Assembly (NCBI GenBank): GCA_030447875.1
Contig: JAUJOA010000005.1
Location: 12,667-76,666 of the forward strand
Direction: 5' to 3'
Length of the DNA: 64,000 bases
Origin: Thermoleophilaceae bacterium
GTDB taxonomy: Bacteria; Actinomycetota; Thermoleophilia; Solirubrobacterales; Thermoleophilaceae
Position 1 is the stretch's first letter. Each line of letters begins with the position of its first letter. Of this stretch, positions 51,657-60,030 are shown piece by piece. A program made the translations under genes and the position numbers. The notes beneath the pieces were generated by a model. The model was not told the DNA's origin, did not search any database, and saw only the letters and a list, made by a program, of their open reading frames with translations.

Positions 51657-53041
51657 TCCGCGGAGCCCCGCCGCTCACCGATCGCCTGCGCCCGCTGATC
51701 GCCGAGCGGAACCGCGTGCTGTCGGCGTTCCTCGAGGCGGAGCAGTACCGGATCGCGCGCGCCTCCCACGATATGGCGCGCGCCTTTGCGCGCGGCGGCG
51801 TCCTGACTGCGTTCGGATACGGCGCCGCCGCGACCGACGCAGCGCACGTCGCGGTGGAGTTCATGCATCCCGTGATCGTCGGCACGCGTGCACGGCCCGC
51901 CGTGGCGCCGACGAACGACCCGACTGGCGCCACCGAGCTGGCGCTGGTCGCGCGCGGCGACGACATCGCCCTCGGTATCTCCCACGACCATGACGACGGC
52001 AGGGTGCGGGAGTTCATCGCCCGCGGCGCGGCGCAAGGCCTCCTGACGATCGTCATGACTGGTGGGGACACACGAATCGGGGCCGACTACTCGTTCGCCG
52101 TGCCGAGCGACGACCCCGAGGTGGTCCAGGAGGTGCAGGAGACCGCCTACCACGTGCTCTGGGAGCTCGTGCACGTGTTCTTCGAGCATCCCGGGCTCCT
52201 GGCCGACGCCTGCGTCACCTGCGGCGACGTGGCCGTTGAGGCCCGGGTGCGGTCGGTCACAGACGGCGCGGCGGTGATCGAGACGGGCGACGTCCGCGAG
52301 GAGGTGGCCGTCGATCTCGTCGACGGCGTCGAGCCCGGTGACCTCGTGCTGTGCCACGCCGGCGTGGTGCTGGAGAAGCTTCCGACAGGGCCGGCGGCGG
52401 CGACCGAGGTCGAGGACTCCGGCACCGCCGACCCGACCGGCTTCCTCTACCCCTTCCTCGAGTCGGAGGAGAAGGACGTCGACGCAGTCCTCGCCGACGC
52501 GCGCAGCTCGACGCTTCGGAAGGGCGCCGACGTGATCGCGCTGCGCGAGGCGATCGACGTCGGCGCGATCGAGGATTGCGGCCGCGCGATCAGCGAGCGG
52601 CTCGAGCGCGGAGGCCGGCTGATTGCCTTCGGCAACGGCGGCTCGTCCACCGACGCGCAGGACGTGGCCGGCAACTGCCTGGCGCGCGGTTGGTCCGCGA
52701 CGGCGCTCACCAACGACGTCGCCACGGTCACCGCCGTCGGCAACGACGTGGGCTACGACAACGTGTTCGCACGCCAGCTCATCCCGCTCGCCCGCTCGGA
52801 GGACGTCGCGCTCGCCATCTCGACGAGCGGCTCCTCGCCGAACATCCTCGTGGCGCTCGAGGAGGCGCGCCGGCGCGGGATGCTCACATGCGGGATAACG
52901 GGCTACGACGGCGGTCGCCTGGCCACGCTCGACTGGCTCGACCACCTCTTCGTTGTGCGCAGCGACTACATCCCGCGCCTCCAGGAGGCGCATGCCACCA
53001 TCTACCACCTGCTGCTTGAAGCGATCGGAGAAAGGCCATGA
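51653..53041 (+). CDS. SIS-HypC-SIS fusion protein of the hyp operon
   Basis: A 462-residue fusion. Residues 1-190 form a SIS domain of the sedoheptulose-phosphate isomerase kind (RGGVLTAFGYGAAATDAAHV, LALVARGDDIALGISHDHDD). Residues 190-250 resemble HypC (DACVTCGDVAVEARVRSV, VDLVDGVEPGDLVLCHAGVV, LEKL). Residues 290-460 form a second, GmhA-like SIS domain (RLIAFGNGGSSTDAQDVAGN, DVALAISTSGSSPNILVA). Ser and Gly residues of the phosphosugar-binding loop are intact in the second SIS. Its role in maturation is not established. It sits between hypC and hypD with four-base overlaps, so it is made with the maturation machinery and probably works with HypCD. Confidence 0.8.
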   Translation: MIRGAPPLTDRLRPLIAERNRVLSAFLEAEQYRIARASHDMARAFARGGVLTAFGYGAAATDAAHVAVEFMHPVIVGTRARPAVAPTNDPTGATELALVARGDDIALGISHDHDDGRVREFIARGAAQGLLTIVMTGGDTRIGADYSFAVPSDDPEVVQEVQETAYHVLWELVHVFFEHPGLLADACVTCGDVAVEARVRSVTDGAAVIETGDVREEVAVDLVDGVEPGDLVLCHAGVVLEKLPTGPAAATEVEDSGTADPTGFLYPFLESEEKDVDAVLADARSSTLRKGADVIALREAIDVGAIEDCGRAISERLERGGRLIAFGNGGSSTDAQDVAGNCLARGWSATALTNDVATVTAVGNDVGYDNVFARQLIPLARSEDVALAISTSGSSPNILVALEEARRRGMLTCGITGYDGGRLATLDWLDHLFVVRSDYIPRLQEAHATIYHLLLEAIGERP

Positions 53042-54201
53042 GGTTCGTCGATGAGTTCCGATCCGGCGATGTCGCCCGTCAGATCGCCGAGCGGATCGCC
53101 GGCCTCGTCGAGCCCGGACGCCACTACAAGGTCATGGAGGTCTGCGGCGGTCACACGCACGCCATCTATAAGCACGGGGTAGAGGACCTGTTGCCGCCCG
53201 AGATCGAGCTGGTGCACGGGCCCGGCTGTCCCGTGTGCGTGATCCCGATGGGCCGCCAGGACGACGCGATCGCCATCGCCGAGCGACCGGAGGTCATCTT
53301 CACCACCTTCGGCGACATGGTGCGCGTGCCGGCCTCGCACGGCTCGCTGCTCGACGCGAAGGCACGCGGCGCGGATGTACGCATGGTCTACTCGCCGCTC
53401 GACGCGCTCAAGATCGCGCGTGAGAACCCGGACCGCCAGGTCGTGTTCTTCGCGATCGGCTTCGAGACCACTACGCCCTCCACCGCGCTCACGCTCCTGC
53501 GCGCCCGCGCCGAGGGCATCCGCAACTTCTCGCTGTTCGCGAACCACGTCACGATCATCCCGGCGATCCGGGCGATCCTCGACTCGCCGGACCTGCGCCT
53601 TGACGGCTTCATCGGGCCGGGCCACGTGTCGACCGTGATCGGGCTGCGCCCCTACCGCTTCATCGCACGCGACTACGACAAGCCGGTGGCCGTCTCGGGC
53701 TTCGAGCCGCTCGACGTGCTCCAGGGCGTGTACATGGTGATGCGCCAGCTCGCCTCCGGGCGCAACGAGGTGGAGAACCAGTACACGCGAGTCGTGCGGG
53801 AGGAGGGCAACCCGCGAGCGCTGCGGGCTATCGCCGAGACGATGGAGCTGCGGACGTCCTTCGAGTGGCGCGGCCTCGGGTTCATCTCCCAGAGCGCGCT
53901 GAAGCTGCGCGACGAGTTCGCCGACTGGGACGCGGAGGTGCGCTACGAGCTACCCGGGGTCCGCGTGGCCGATCCCAAGGCCTGCCAGTGCGGCGAGGTC
54001 TTGAAGGGCGTGATCAAGCCGTGGGAGTGCAAGGTCTTCGGCACCGCCTGCACGCCGGACCGGCCGATCGGCACCTGCATGGTGTCGAGCGAGGGCGCCT
54101 GCGCCGCGTACTACAACTACGGCCGCTTCGCCCGCCGGCGTGGGCGCGAGGCGGAGATCGCAGGGCTGGAGCCGGTCGTACGCGAGCCCGCGAGCGCCTG
54201 A
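53038..54201 (+). CDS. hypD: Hydrogenase maturation factor HypD
   Basis: A 387-residue HypD, the scaffold on which the Fe(CN)2CO unit is built with HypC. The motifs VMEVCGGHTHAIYKHG, HGPGCPVCVIP and AIGFETTTPSTA are present, as is the C-terminal [4Fe-4S] region (CQCGEVLKGVIKPWECKVFG, ACTPDRPIGTCMVSSEGACA). All Cys expected for the cluster and thiol relay are present. The ATG overlaps the preceding stop by four bases and its TGA shares one base with the hypE ATG. Confidence 0.95.
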   Translation: MRFVDEFRSGDVARQIAERIAGLVEPGRHYKVMEVCGGHTHAIYKHGVEDLLPPEIELVHGPGCPVCVIPMGRQDDAIAIAERPEVIFTTFGDMVRVPASHGSLLDAKARGADVRMVYSPLDALKIARENPDRQVVFFAIGFETTTPSTALTLLRARAEGIRNFSLFANHVTIIPAIRAILDSPDLRLDGFIGPGHVSTVIGLRPYRFIARDYDKPVAVSGFEPLDVLQGVYMVMRQLASGRNEVENQYTRVVREEGNPRALRAIAETMELRTSFEWRGLGFISQSALKLRDEFADWDAEVRYELPGVRVADPKACQCGEVLKGVIKPWECKVFGTACTPDRPIGTCMVSSEGACAAYYNYGRFARRRGREAEIAGLEPVVREPASA

Positions 54202-55322
54202 TGGAGCCGCGCCAGCCCGCGCCCGCCGTGGCTCCGTCCCAGCGCTCGGAGGGAGAGGTCCTTGACGCGATCGAGCGTCGCCGCCGCCGGCCGCACGTGA
54301 AGCTGATGGACAAGCAGATCACGCTGGCTCACGGGGCGGGCGGAAAGTCGTCGCACACGCTCACCCAGACCGTCTTCCTCAAGGAGCTCCGGAACCCGCT
54401 GCTCGAGCCGCTGGGCGACAGTGCGCTTCTCCAGCCGAACGGCGGAGGGGGACCGCGCCTTGCTTTCTCCACCGACTCCTTCGTGGTCAAGCCACTTTTC
54501 TTCCCCGGCGGGGACATCGGCGAGCTCGCCGTGAACGGAACGATCAACGACCTGGCCATGGCCGGGGGCCGACCGCTGGCGCTGTCGGCGGCGTTCATCC
54601 TCGAGGAGGGGCTTGCGACGGATGACCTGAGCCGCATCGCTGCCTCGATGGGAGCGGCAGCCGAGCGAGCGGGCGTGCCGGTGGCCACGGGAGACACGAA
54701 GGTCGTCGAGCGCGGCAAGGCCGACGGGCTTTACATCTCCACCGCCGGGGTGGCGTCCGTCAACCGCGGCTTCGAGCTGTCGCCTGCAGCCATCCGAGCC
54801 GGCGACCGCGTGCTTGTCTCGGGCACGATCGGCGACCACGGGATGGCGATCATGATCGCGCGCGGTGAGCTCGAGCTCGAGGTTGACCTCGAGAGCGACA
54901 CCGCGCCGCTTCACGAGCTGGTCGCGGCGCTGCTCGACGCAACCGGCGAGGTTCGCTGCCTGCGCGACCCCACGCGCGGGGGGGTGGCCACCGTGCTCAA
55001 CGAGCTGGCGCTCACGACCGAGGTCGGGATCGTGCTCGACGAGGCCGCGCTTCCAGTCCGCCCGGAGGTCAGCGGGGCGTGCGAGATCCTCGGCATCGAT
55101 CCGCTCTACGTCGCAAACGAAGGCAAGCTGGTCGCGGTCGTCGCCCCTCACGCAAGCGACGCCGCGCTTGCCGCCCTGCGCTCGCATCCGCTCGGCCGCG
55201 AAGCGGCGGTCGTGGCCGAGGTACGGCCTGATCCGCCCGGCATGGTCCTGCTCGACACGGCCTTCGGCGGCAGCCGTGTGGTCGACATGCTGGCCGGGGA
55301 CCCGCTGCCGCGCATCTGCTGA
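54201..55322 (+). CDS. hypE: Carbamoyl dehydratase HypE
   Basis: A 373-residue HypE, which dehydrates the C-terminal thiocarboxamide to thiocyanate, the donor of CN. The nucleotide-binding AIR-synthase-like domain shows LAHGAGGKSSHTLTQ, AFSTDSFVVKPLFFPGGD, GTINDLAMAGGRPLALSAAF and the ATP loop RDPTRGGVATVLNELA. The protein ends in PRIC, with the C-terminal Cys that accepts the carbamoyl group. It has an N-terminal extension of about 35 residues rich in Arg before the conserved domain. HypE is related to SelD, but the PRIC end and context make this HypE, so it does not supply selenophosphate synthetase. Confidence 0.95.
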   Translation: MEPRQPAPAVAPSQRSEGEVLDAIERRRRRPHVKLMDKQITLAHGAGGKSSHTLTQTVFLKELRNPLLEPLGDSALLQPNGGGGPRLAFSTDSFVVKPLFFPGGDIGELAVNGTINDLAMAGGRPLALSAAFILEEGLATDDLSRIAASMGAAAERAGVPVATGDTKVVERGKADGLYISTAGVASVNRGFELSPAAIRAGDRVLVSGTIGDHGMAIMIARGELELEVDLESDTAPLHELVAALLDATGEVRCLRDPTRGGVATVLNELALTTEVGIVLDEAALPVRPEVSGACEILGIDPLYVANEGKLVAVVAPHASDAALAALRSHPLGREAAVVAEVRPDPPGMVLLDTAFGGSRVVDMLAGDPLPRIC

Positions 55323-55380
55323 GCGAAGCCCACCGCTCCCGGGAGCCCACAGTTCTGCCCCGGGGATTACGCTGCGCCTG

Positions 55381-56622
55381 GTGAAAGCCGCCGTAACGGA
55401 CGAGCCCCGCGATCCTCAGGAGGCCCTCGCCACCGAGGGAAAGCTGCGCGACTGGGTCACCCGACTCGCGGCGATCGAGCGACCGTCGGCATCCGCCGGG
55501 GAACGTGAGGCGGCAGAGCTCATAGCGGCGGAGCTAGGGCGGCTCGCGGCCGATGTGAGGCTCGAGGAGGAACGCGCGCACGGAACCTACTGGTGGCCGA
55601 TCGGCCTCGCCACCGGCACCGCTGCGCTCGCCGGCCTCTCACGCGGTCGCGTGGCGCCAGCCGTCGTGGCGGGCCTCGCCGCCGCCACCGTGGCCGACGA
55701 CGTCAGGCTGCGAGCGCGCTGGCTTCGCCGACTGCTCCCACAGCGGAGCACCGCCAACGTGGTGGCGAGGGCGGGCGACGCGGCCGCCGAGCGGACCGTG
55801 GTCTTCGTGGCCCATCACGACGCCGCTCATTCCGGCCTCGTTTTCCACCCGGAGCTCGCGCGCTCCTGGGCCCGGCGCTTCCCAAAGCTCCTGGAGCGAA
55901 CCAACACCACGCCGCCGACGATGTGGGGCGCCGTCGCTGGTCCAGCGCTGGTGGCGGTTGGCGCACTGCTCGGATCGGGGCTCACTCGAAGGATCGGCAC
56001 GGGGCTCTCGGGTGGCTATGCGGCGGCGATGGCCGACATCGGAAGCCGCTCGGTGGTGCCCGGGGCCAACGACAACCTCAGCGGCGTGGCGGTGCTGCTT
56101 TCACTGGCCCGCAGCCTGCGCGACGCGCCCGTCGCGGGCATCCGCGTGATGCTTGTCTCGACGGGCTCGGAGGAGTCGTTCATGGAGGGAATGGAAGCCT
56201 TCGGGCGCCGGCACTTCTCGGAGCTGCCGCGCGACTCGACTCACTTCATGTGCGTCGACACCGTCGGCTCGCCGCACCTGGTGCTGCTCGAGGGAGAGGG
56301 GATGCTGGGGATCCGTGAGTACCCCAAGGACCTCCTCTCCCTGGTCCGCGAGTGCGCCGACCGGCTCGGGATCTATGCGTACCCGAGCCTTCGCTTTAGG
56401 AACGCGACCGATGGTCTGTTGGCCCTGAACGCCGGATATCCCACGGCGATGCTCGGCTCTGTGGACCGCTTCAAGATGCCGACGAACTACCACTGGCCTA
56501 CTGACACCGCGGAGAACGTTGACTACACGACCGTCGCCGACGCCGCGCGCCTGTGCCGCGCGCTGGTCGATCGGCTGGCGGCGCGCTCCCCCGGCGGACC
56601 GGAGGCGGGCGCCTCCACCTGA
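55381..56622 (+). CDS. M28-family zinc peptidase
   Basis: A 413-residue M28 metallopeptidase. The ligands appear in order: FVAHHDAAHSG, GANDNLSGVAVLL (Asp, zinc-bridging), TGSEESFMEGMEAF (catalytic Glu pair), MCVDTVGSPH and the last His in NYHWPTDTAENVDY. Two membrane segments (GTYWWPIGLATGTAALAGL, and MWGAVAGPALVAVGALLG) are inserted, so it is probably membrane-bound with the active site inside or at the surface. It removes amino-terminal residues from peptides; the substrate is unknown. GTG 55381 is the likely start. It follows hypE by 58 bases, so it may be outside the hyp operon. Confidence 0.8.
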   Translation: MKAAVTDEPRDPQEALATEGKLRDWVTRLAAIERPSASAGEREAAELIAAELGRLAADVRLEEERAHGTYWWPIGLATGTAALAGLSRGRVAPAVVAGLAAATVADDVRLRARWLRRLLPQRSTANVVARAGDAAAERTVVFVAHHDAAHSGLVFHPELARSWARRFPKLLERTNTTPPTMWGAVAGPALVAVGALLGSGLTRRIGTGLSGGYAAAMADIGSRSVVPGANDNLSGVAVLLSLARSLRDAPVAGIRVMLVSTGSEESFMEGMEAFGRRHFSELPRDSTHFMCVDTVGSPHLVLLEGEGMLGIREYPKDLLSLVRECADRLGIYAYPSLRFRNATDGLLALNAGYPTAMLGSVDRFKMPTNYHWPTDTAENVDYTTVADAARLCRALVDRLAARSPGGPEAGAST

Positions 56623-56625
56623 TGC

Positions 56626-57540
56626 TCAGGTCGGCGCGCCGGGACGCGCCCGCACCTCGACCTTGCCCTCGCGGACGCGGACGTCGTGGGCCGGCTGCGG
56701 AGCGCTGGCTGGACCCCTGTCCACCGACCCGTCCTCGAGGCGAAAGACGCTCCCGTGCCACGGGCAGGTCACGCACCCGTCCTCGACCGATCCCTCGTGA
56801 AGCGGACCGCCGCGGTGGGAGCAGCGGTCGGACACCGAGTAGATACGGCCCTGGTGGCGCACCACCATGACCGCGACTCCGCCGGCGTCGGCGGCGACGG
56901 GGCGGCCCTCCTCAACCTCTGCCTCGTCCACCGTGGCGGTCCAGTCGGAGGGGACGTGCTCGAAGGCCGTCTCGTTGACCCCCACGCCCTTCGCGTGGGC
57001 GAGATGACCGCCGAGGTAACCGCCCATGCCGAGCACCCCCGCCCCGGCCAGGCCGAGTAACCGACCGCTACCGCGGGCTCCGCTCACCCGGGCTGCAAGC
57101 GAGGCCGTGTACAGCCCGATCGCCGTCGCGTTCGCCAGCGCGTGCACGAGCCCCGCGCGCCGCACGGTCTCGCTCGACTGCGTGGTGTCCGCCCAGTCCG
57201 ACCACCCCGACGCGGCCGTCGGAAGCGCCGCGGCCAGACCCATTCCTATGAGCAGGTCGGCGGCCTTCTCCGAGTCCTCGCCGCCCAGCAGGTCGAGGAT
57301 CGCCGCGCTGGTCCACGTGCCGATCGGCACGTCGGTCAGCACCGGGTGCAGCGCGTGTCCGAGAAAGGTCCCGCTGAGCAGGTCTTTGAGCGCCCCAGGA
57401 CCCAGCAGCCGCCCCACGGTGTCGGCCGCGCGCTCGGCCAGCGGGTCGAGCTGCTCGAGCTTGCCGATCTTCTCCACGATTCGATGCGCTGCGGGCTCAC
57501 GCGGGTCGGCGGCTGCCCATGTCTGCGGCTGTTCGGTCAT
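56626..57540 (-). CDS. DUF2231-Rieske fusion membrane protein
   Basis: A 304-residue protein. Residues 30-190 form a DUF2231-type membrane domain with about four helices (VLTDVPIGTWTSAAILDLLG, LAGAGVLGMGGYLGGHLAH). Residues 200-304 form a Rieske [2Fe-2S] domain with both ligand pairs, CSHRGGPLHE and CPWHGSVF. It is probably a membrane-bound electron-transfer protein. Rieske proteins next to DUF2231 domains are common in actinobacteria, and the partner is usually not known. It is convergent with the M28 peptidase gene. Confidence 0.85.
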   Translation of the reverse strand: MTEQPQTWAAADPREPAAHRIVEKIGKLEQLDPLAERAADTVGRLLGPGALKDLLSGTFLGHALHPVLTDVPIGTWTSAAILDLLGGEDSEKAADLLIGMGLAAALPTAASGWSDWADTTQSSETVRRAGLVHALANATAIGLYTASLAARVSGARGSGRLLGLAGAGVLGMGGYLGGHLAHAKGVGVNETAFEHVPSDWTATVDEAEVEEGRPVAADAGGVAVMVVRHQGRIYSVSDRCSHRGGPLHEGSVEDGCVTCPWHGSVFRLEDGSVDRGPASAPQPAHDVRVREGKVEVRARPGAPT

Positions 57541-57611
57541 GGTCTGTCTCCTGGACGAGGTTTGCGCGACGGCGCCCGAAGGTTACGTCCTGCGCCCTGG
57601 CGAGAGGACGA

Positions 57612-59891
57612 TCAGCGCCGGACCGGGGTCGGCCCGGCGCGACGGCGGTCAGAGAGCAGCTCGCCGATCGGCCGCGGGTTTCCGACGTACTCGCCCTGCG
57701 CGTAGTCGACCCCGTGCTCGGTGAGGAACGTGAGCGTCTCCCTGTCGCCCACGTATTCGGCGATCGTTTGCTTCCCGAGCCCCCGCGCCACGTCGACGAT
57801 GGCCTTCACCACCACCTGGTCGGCCGGGTTGCTGGGGAGCGCCCGAATGAAGTCGCCGTCCAGCTTCAGCACGTCGAACGGCAGGTGCTTCAGGTAGTAG
57901 AAGGAGCCGAAGCCGGCCCCGAAGTCGTCCAGGGCGAAGCGGCAACCGAGCTCGACCAGGTGATCGGCGAAGCGCTTCGCCTCGTCGATGTTCACGATCG
58001 CGGCCGTCTCCGTGACCTCGAAGGTGAGCGCCCCCGGGTCGATGTGGGCGGCTCTCACATCGCGCTCGATGACTCCCGGCAGCTCGGCGTCGATCAGGGA
58101 CTTCGCCGACAGGTTCACGTGCAGGCAGAGTGGACGCGAGCCGGCGCCGTGATCTCGGATCAGTCCGATCGCCTCGTGCACGACGTGGCGGTCGATCGCC
58201 TGGATCAGCCCGAAGCGCTCGGCCACAGGCAGGAATGCGGCGGGCGGTACGAGCTCGCCGCTGTCGCTGCGCATCCGCAGGAGCAGCTCGACGCTTGACA
58301 CCTTGCCCGAGGCGACTTCGAGGATGGGCTGGCCGTAGATCACGAAGGACTCGTCCTCGAGCGCCTGGCGGATGCGGTTGACCCAGTTCGAGCGTGGCGT
58401 GACGTGACTCTCGAACTCCGCCTCGAACACGGACCAGCGGTTGCGTCCCCTCTCCTTCGCCTCGTACATGGCGATGTCCGCCTCCATCAGCAGCTCTTCG
58501 CCGCTCGCGTTTGCGTTGGCGCGTAGTACGGAGACCCCCACGCTGAGCGTCGGCCGAAGGCGCTGACCGTTGACGAAGATGAGCGCTCCGCGAAGCGCTC
58601 TCACGAGGTTCGCGGCAAGCTGCTCGGCGTGCTCCACGTCGGCGTCCGGCACCAGCACGGCGAACTCGTCGCCGCCCAGCCGCCCGAAGACGTCGGAGCG
58701 GCGCACGTTCTCGCCGAGCACGCGGGCGACCGTGGTGATGAGCGTGTCGCCGGCCGTGTGCCCGAGCGTGTCGTTCACGTACTTCAGGTTGTCGATGTCG
58801 AGCACGAGCACCGCGCATTCGCGGCCGTATCGGTGCGCGGCGATCGTCTGGAGGTCGAGCTCCTCACGGAAGCGCCGCTGGTTGAGGAGCCCCGTCATGG
58901 CGTCGTGGTCCGCGAGGTGCTGGAGCTCGCCCTCGAAGCGCTTGCGCTCCGTGATGTCGTGCATCGCCACCACGGCCCCGAGCTTCTCCCCTCGTTCGTT
59001 CAAGATCGCCCTGCCGTTCGCGAGCAGCGTGCGCTTCCTGCCCCTCCTCGGCGCGATCACGAGCTCCACGTTCTTCACCGACTCGCCCTGGAAGGCGCGG
59101 AAGAGGGGGATCTGCTCCGTCGGCATCGGCGTCTTGCCGTCCGGCAAGTACAGGTCGTAGTGCTCCGCCCAGTCGTCCGGGCGCAGCCGCTCCTCGGAGA
59201 TGCCGTGGAAGTCGCGCGTCGCCCGGTTGAACAAGGTGAGGACGCCGTCCGCATCGCAGGCCACCACGCCGTCCTCGAGGCTCTCGAGCACGGCGTCCAT
59301 GAACTCGCGCTCCTTGCGAAGGGCGTCCTCGCTGCGCCCGTGCTGTGCGATGGCCGCCTCCATGCGCGCCTTGAGGTATCCGACCAGCAGGCCTGCCACG
59401 GCGACGGTCCCAACGACGATCGCGAGCTGCTCGACGTAGCCCACAGGTCGCTCTTCGAGGACGGCGGCGGCGTAGGCGACAGCTATGAGCACGGCGTGCA
59501 GGAGCGCCTCTCGGCGCGGTAGGAACACGAACGCCACGACACTTACCCAGACGAAGAACATCGCGTAGATGCCCGAGCGCTGAAGCGTGAGCAGGATCCC
59601 CGTACAGATCAAAAGGGTTCCGATCCCCAGCGCCAGGGAGACGACCGATCGCGGCAGGCGCCCGCGAAGCACCAGGAGGATCCCGCCGAGCACGTAGGCG
59701 ATGGCGTATACGACGTAGAGGCCGCCGACCTTCGTTCCCGGCGGCTGTGGAAACGCCATCGTGGCGAGGGCGATCGTGGCGCCCACCACGTAGAGGGTGC
59801 CCACCACACTCGCCATCGCGGTCGGGCTCGCGAACGAGCTGGCGTCGGGCTCTTCCTCCCCTCGGGCCGGGCAGGCGCCGAGCAACGGCAT
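57612..59891 (-). CDS. Membrane PAS-GGDEF-EAL cyclic-di-GMP protein
   Basis: A 759-residue protein. An N-terminal membrane region of about six to eight helices (residues 25-170) is followed by a PAS domain (about 200-320), a GGDEF domain with an intact site (LGGDEFAVLVPD) and an EAL domain. In the EAL domain the signature is ELL (SSVELLLRMR) rather than EAL. The metal and water ligands LHVNLSAKS, FEVTETAAI and LDDFGAGFGS followed by DVLKLDGDF are conserved, so phosphodiesterase activity remains possible. The predicted role is making and/or breaking cyclic di-GMP. The gene is divergent from the SCP2-hydrolase gene. Confidence 0.86.
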   Translation of the reverse strand: MPLLGACPARGEEEPDASSFASPTAMASVVGTLYVVGATIALATMAFPQPPGTKVGGLYVVYAIAYVLGGILLVLRGRLPRSVVSLALGIGTLLICTGILLTLQRSGIYAMFFVWVSVVAFVFLPRREALLHAVLIAVAYAAAVLEERPVGYVEQLAIVVGTVAVAGLLVGYLKARMEAAIAQHGRSEDALRKEREFMDAVLESLEDGVVACDADGVLTLFNRATRDFHGISEERLRPDDWAEHYDLYLPDGKTPMPTEQIPLFRAFQGESVKNVELVIAPRRGRKRTLLANGRAILNERGEKLGAVVAMHDITERKRFEGELQHLADHDAMTGLLNQRRFREELDLQTIAAHRYGRECAVLVLDIDNLKYVNDTLGHTAGDTLITTVARVLGENVRRSDVFGRLGGDEFAVLVPDADVEHAEQLAANLVRALRGALIFVNGQRLRPTLSVGVSVLRANANASGEELLMEADIAMYEAKERGRNRWSVFEAEFESHVTPRSNWVNRIRQALEDESFVIYGQPILEVASGKVSSVELLLRMRSDSGELVPPAAFLPVAERFGLIQAIDRHVVHEAIGLIRDHGAGSRPLCLHVNLSAKSLIDAELPGVIERDVRAAHIDPGALTFEVTETAAIVNIDEAKRFADHLVELGCRFALDDFGAGFGSFYYLKHLPFDVLKLDGDFIRALPSNPADQVVVKAIVDVARGLGKQTIAEYVGDRETLTFLTEHGVDYAQGEYVGNPRPIGELLSDRRRAGPTPVRR

Positions 59892-60030
59892 CGCGCCACT
59901 CCCCCAACCGCCACTGCGTCATGTGTCCCTATCGGCCGGTGGGGCGACGAACGTTAAGGGGTCGAACGAGCCGCCGAGGCGCCGTGGCGGGCGAGGCGCG
60001 GGAGCGGCGCGCGTGGGAAGGTTTCGCGAG

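Noticed and set aside
54201-55322. HypE gene as a selenophosphate synthetase (SelD), which would support selenocysteine use
   Set aside because: It ends in PRIC and is coupled to hypD; it lacks the SelD N-terminal Cys/Sec-Lys region. It is HypE.
57612-59891. Loss of phosphodiesterase function because EAL reads ELL
   Set aside because: The other metal and catalytic residues (N, ET, DDFG, K) are present, and the ELL variant alone does not show inactivity; noted in the gene entry only.
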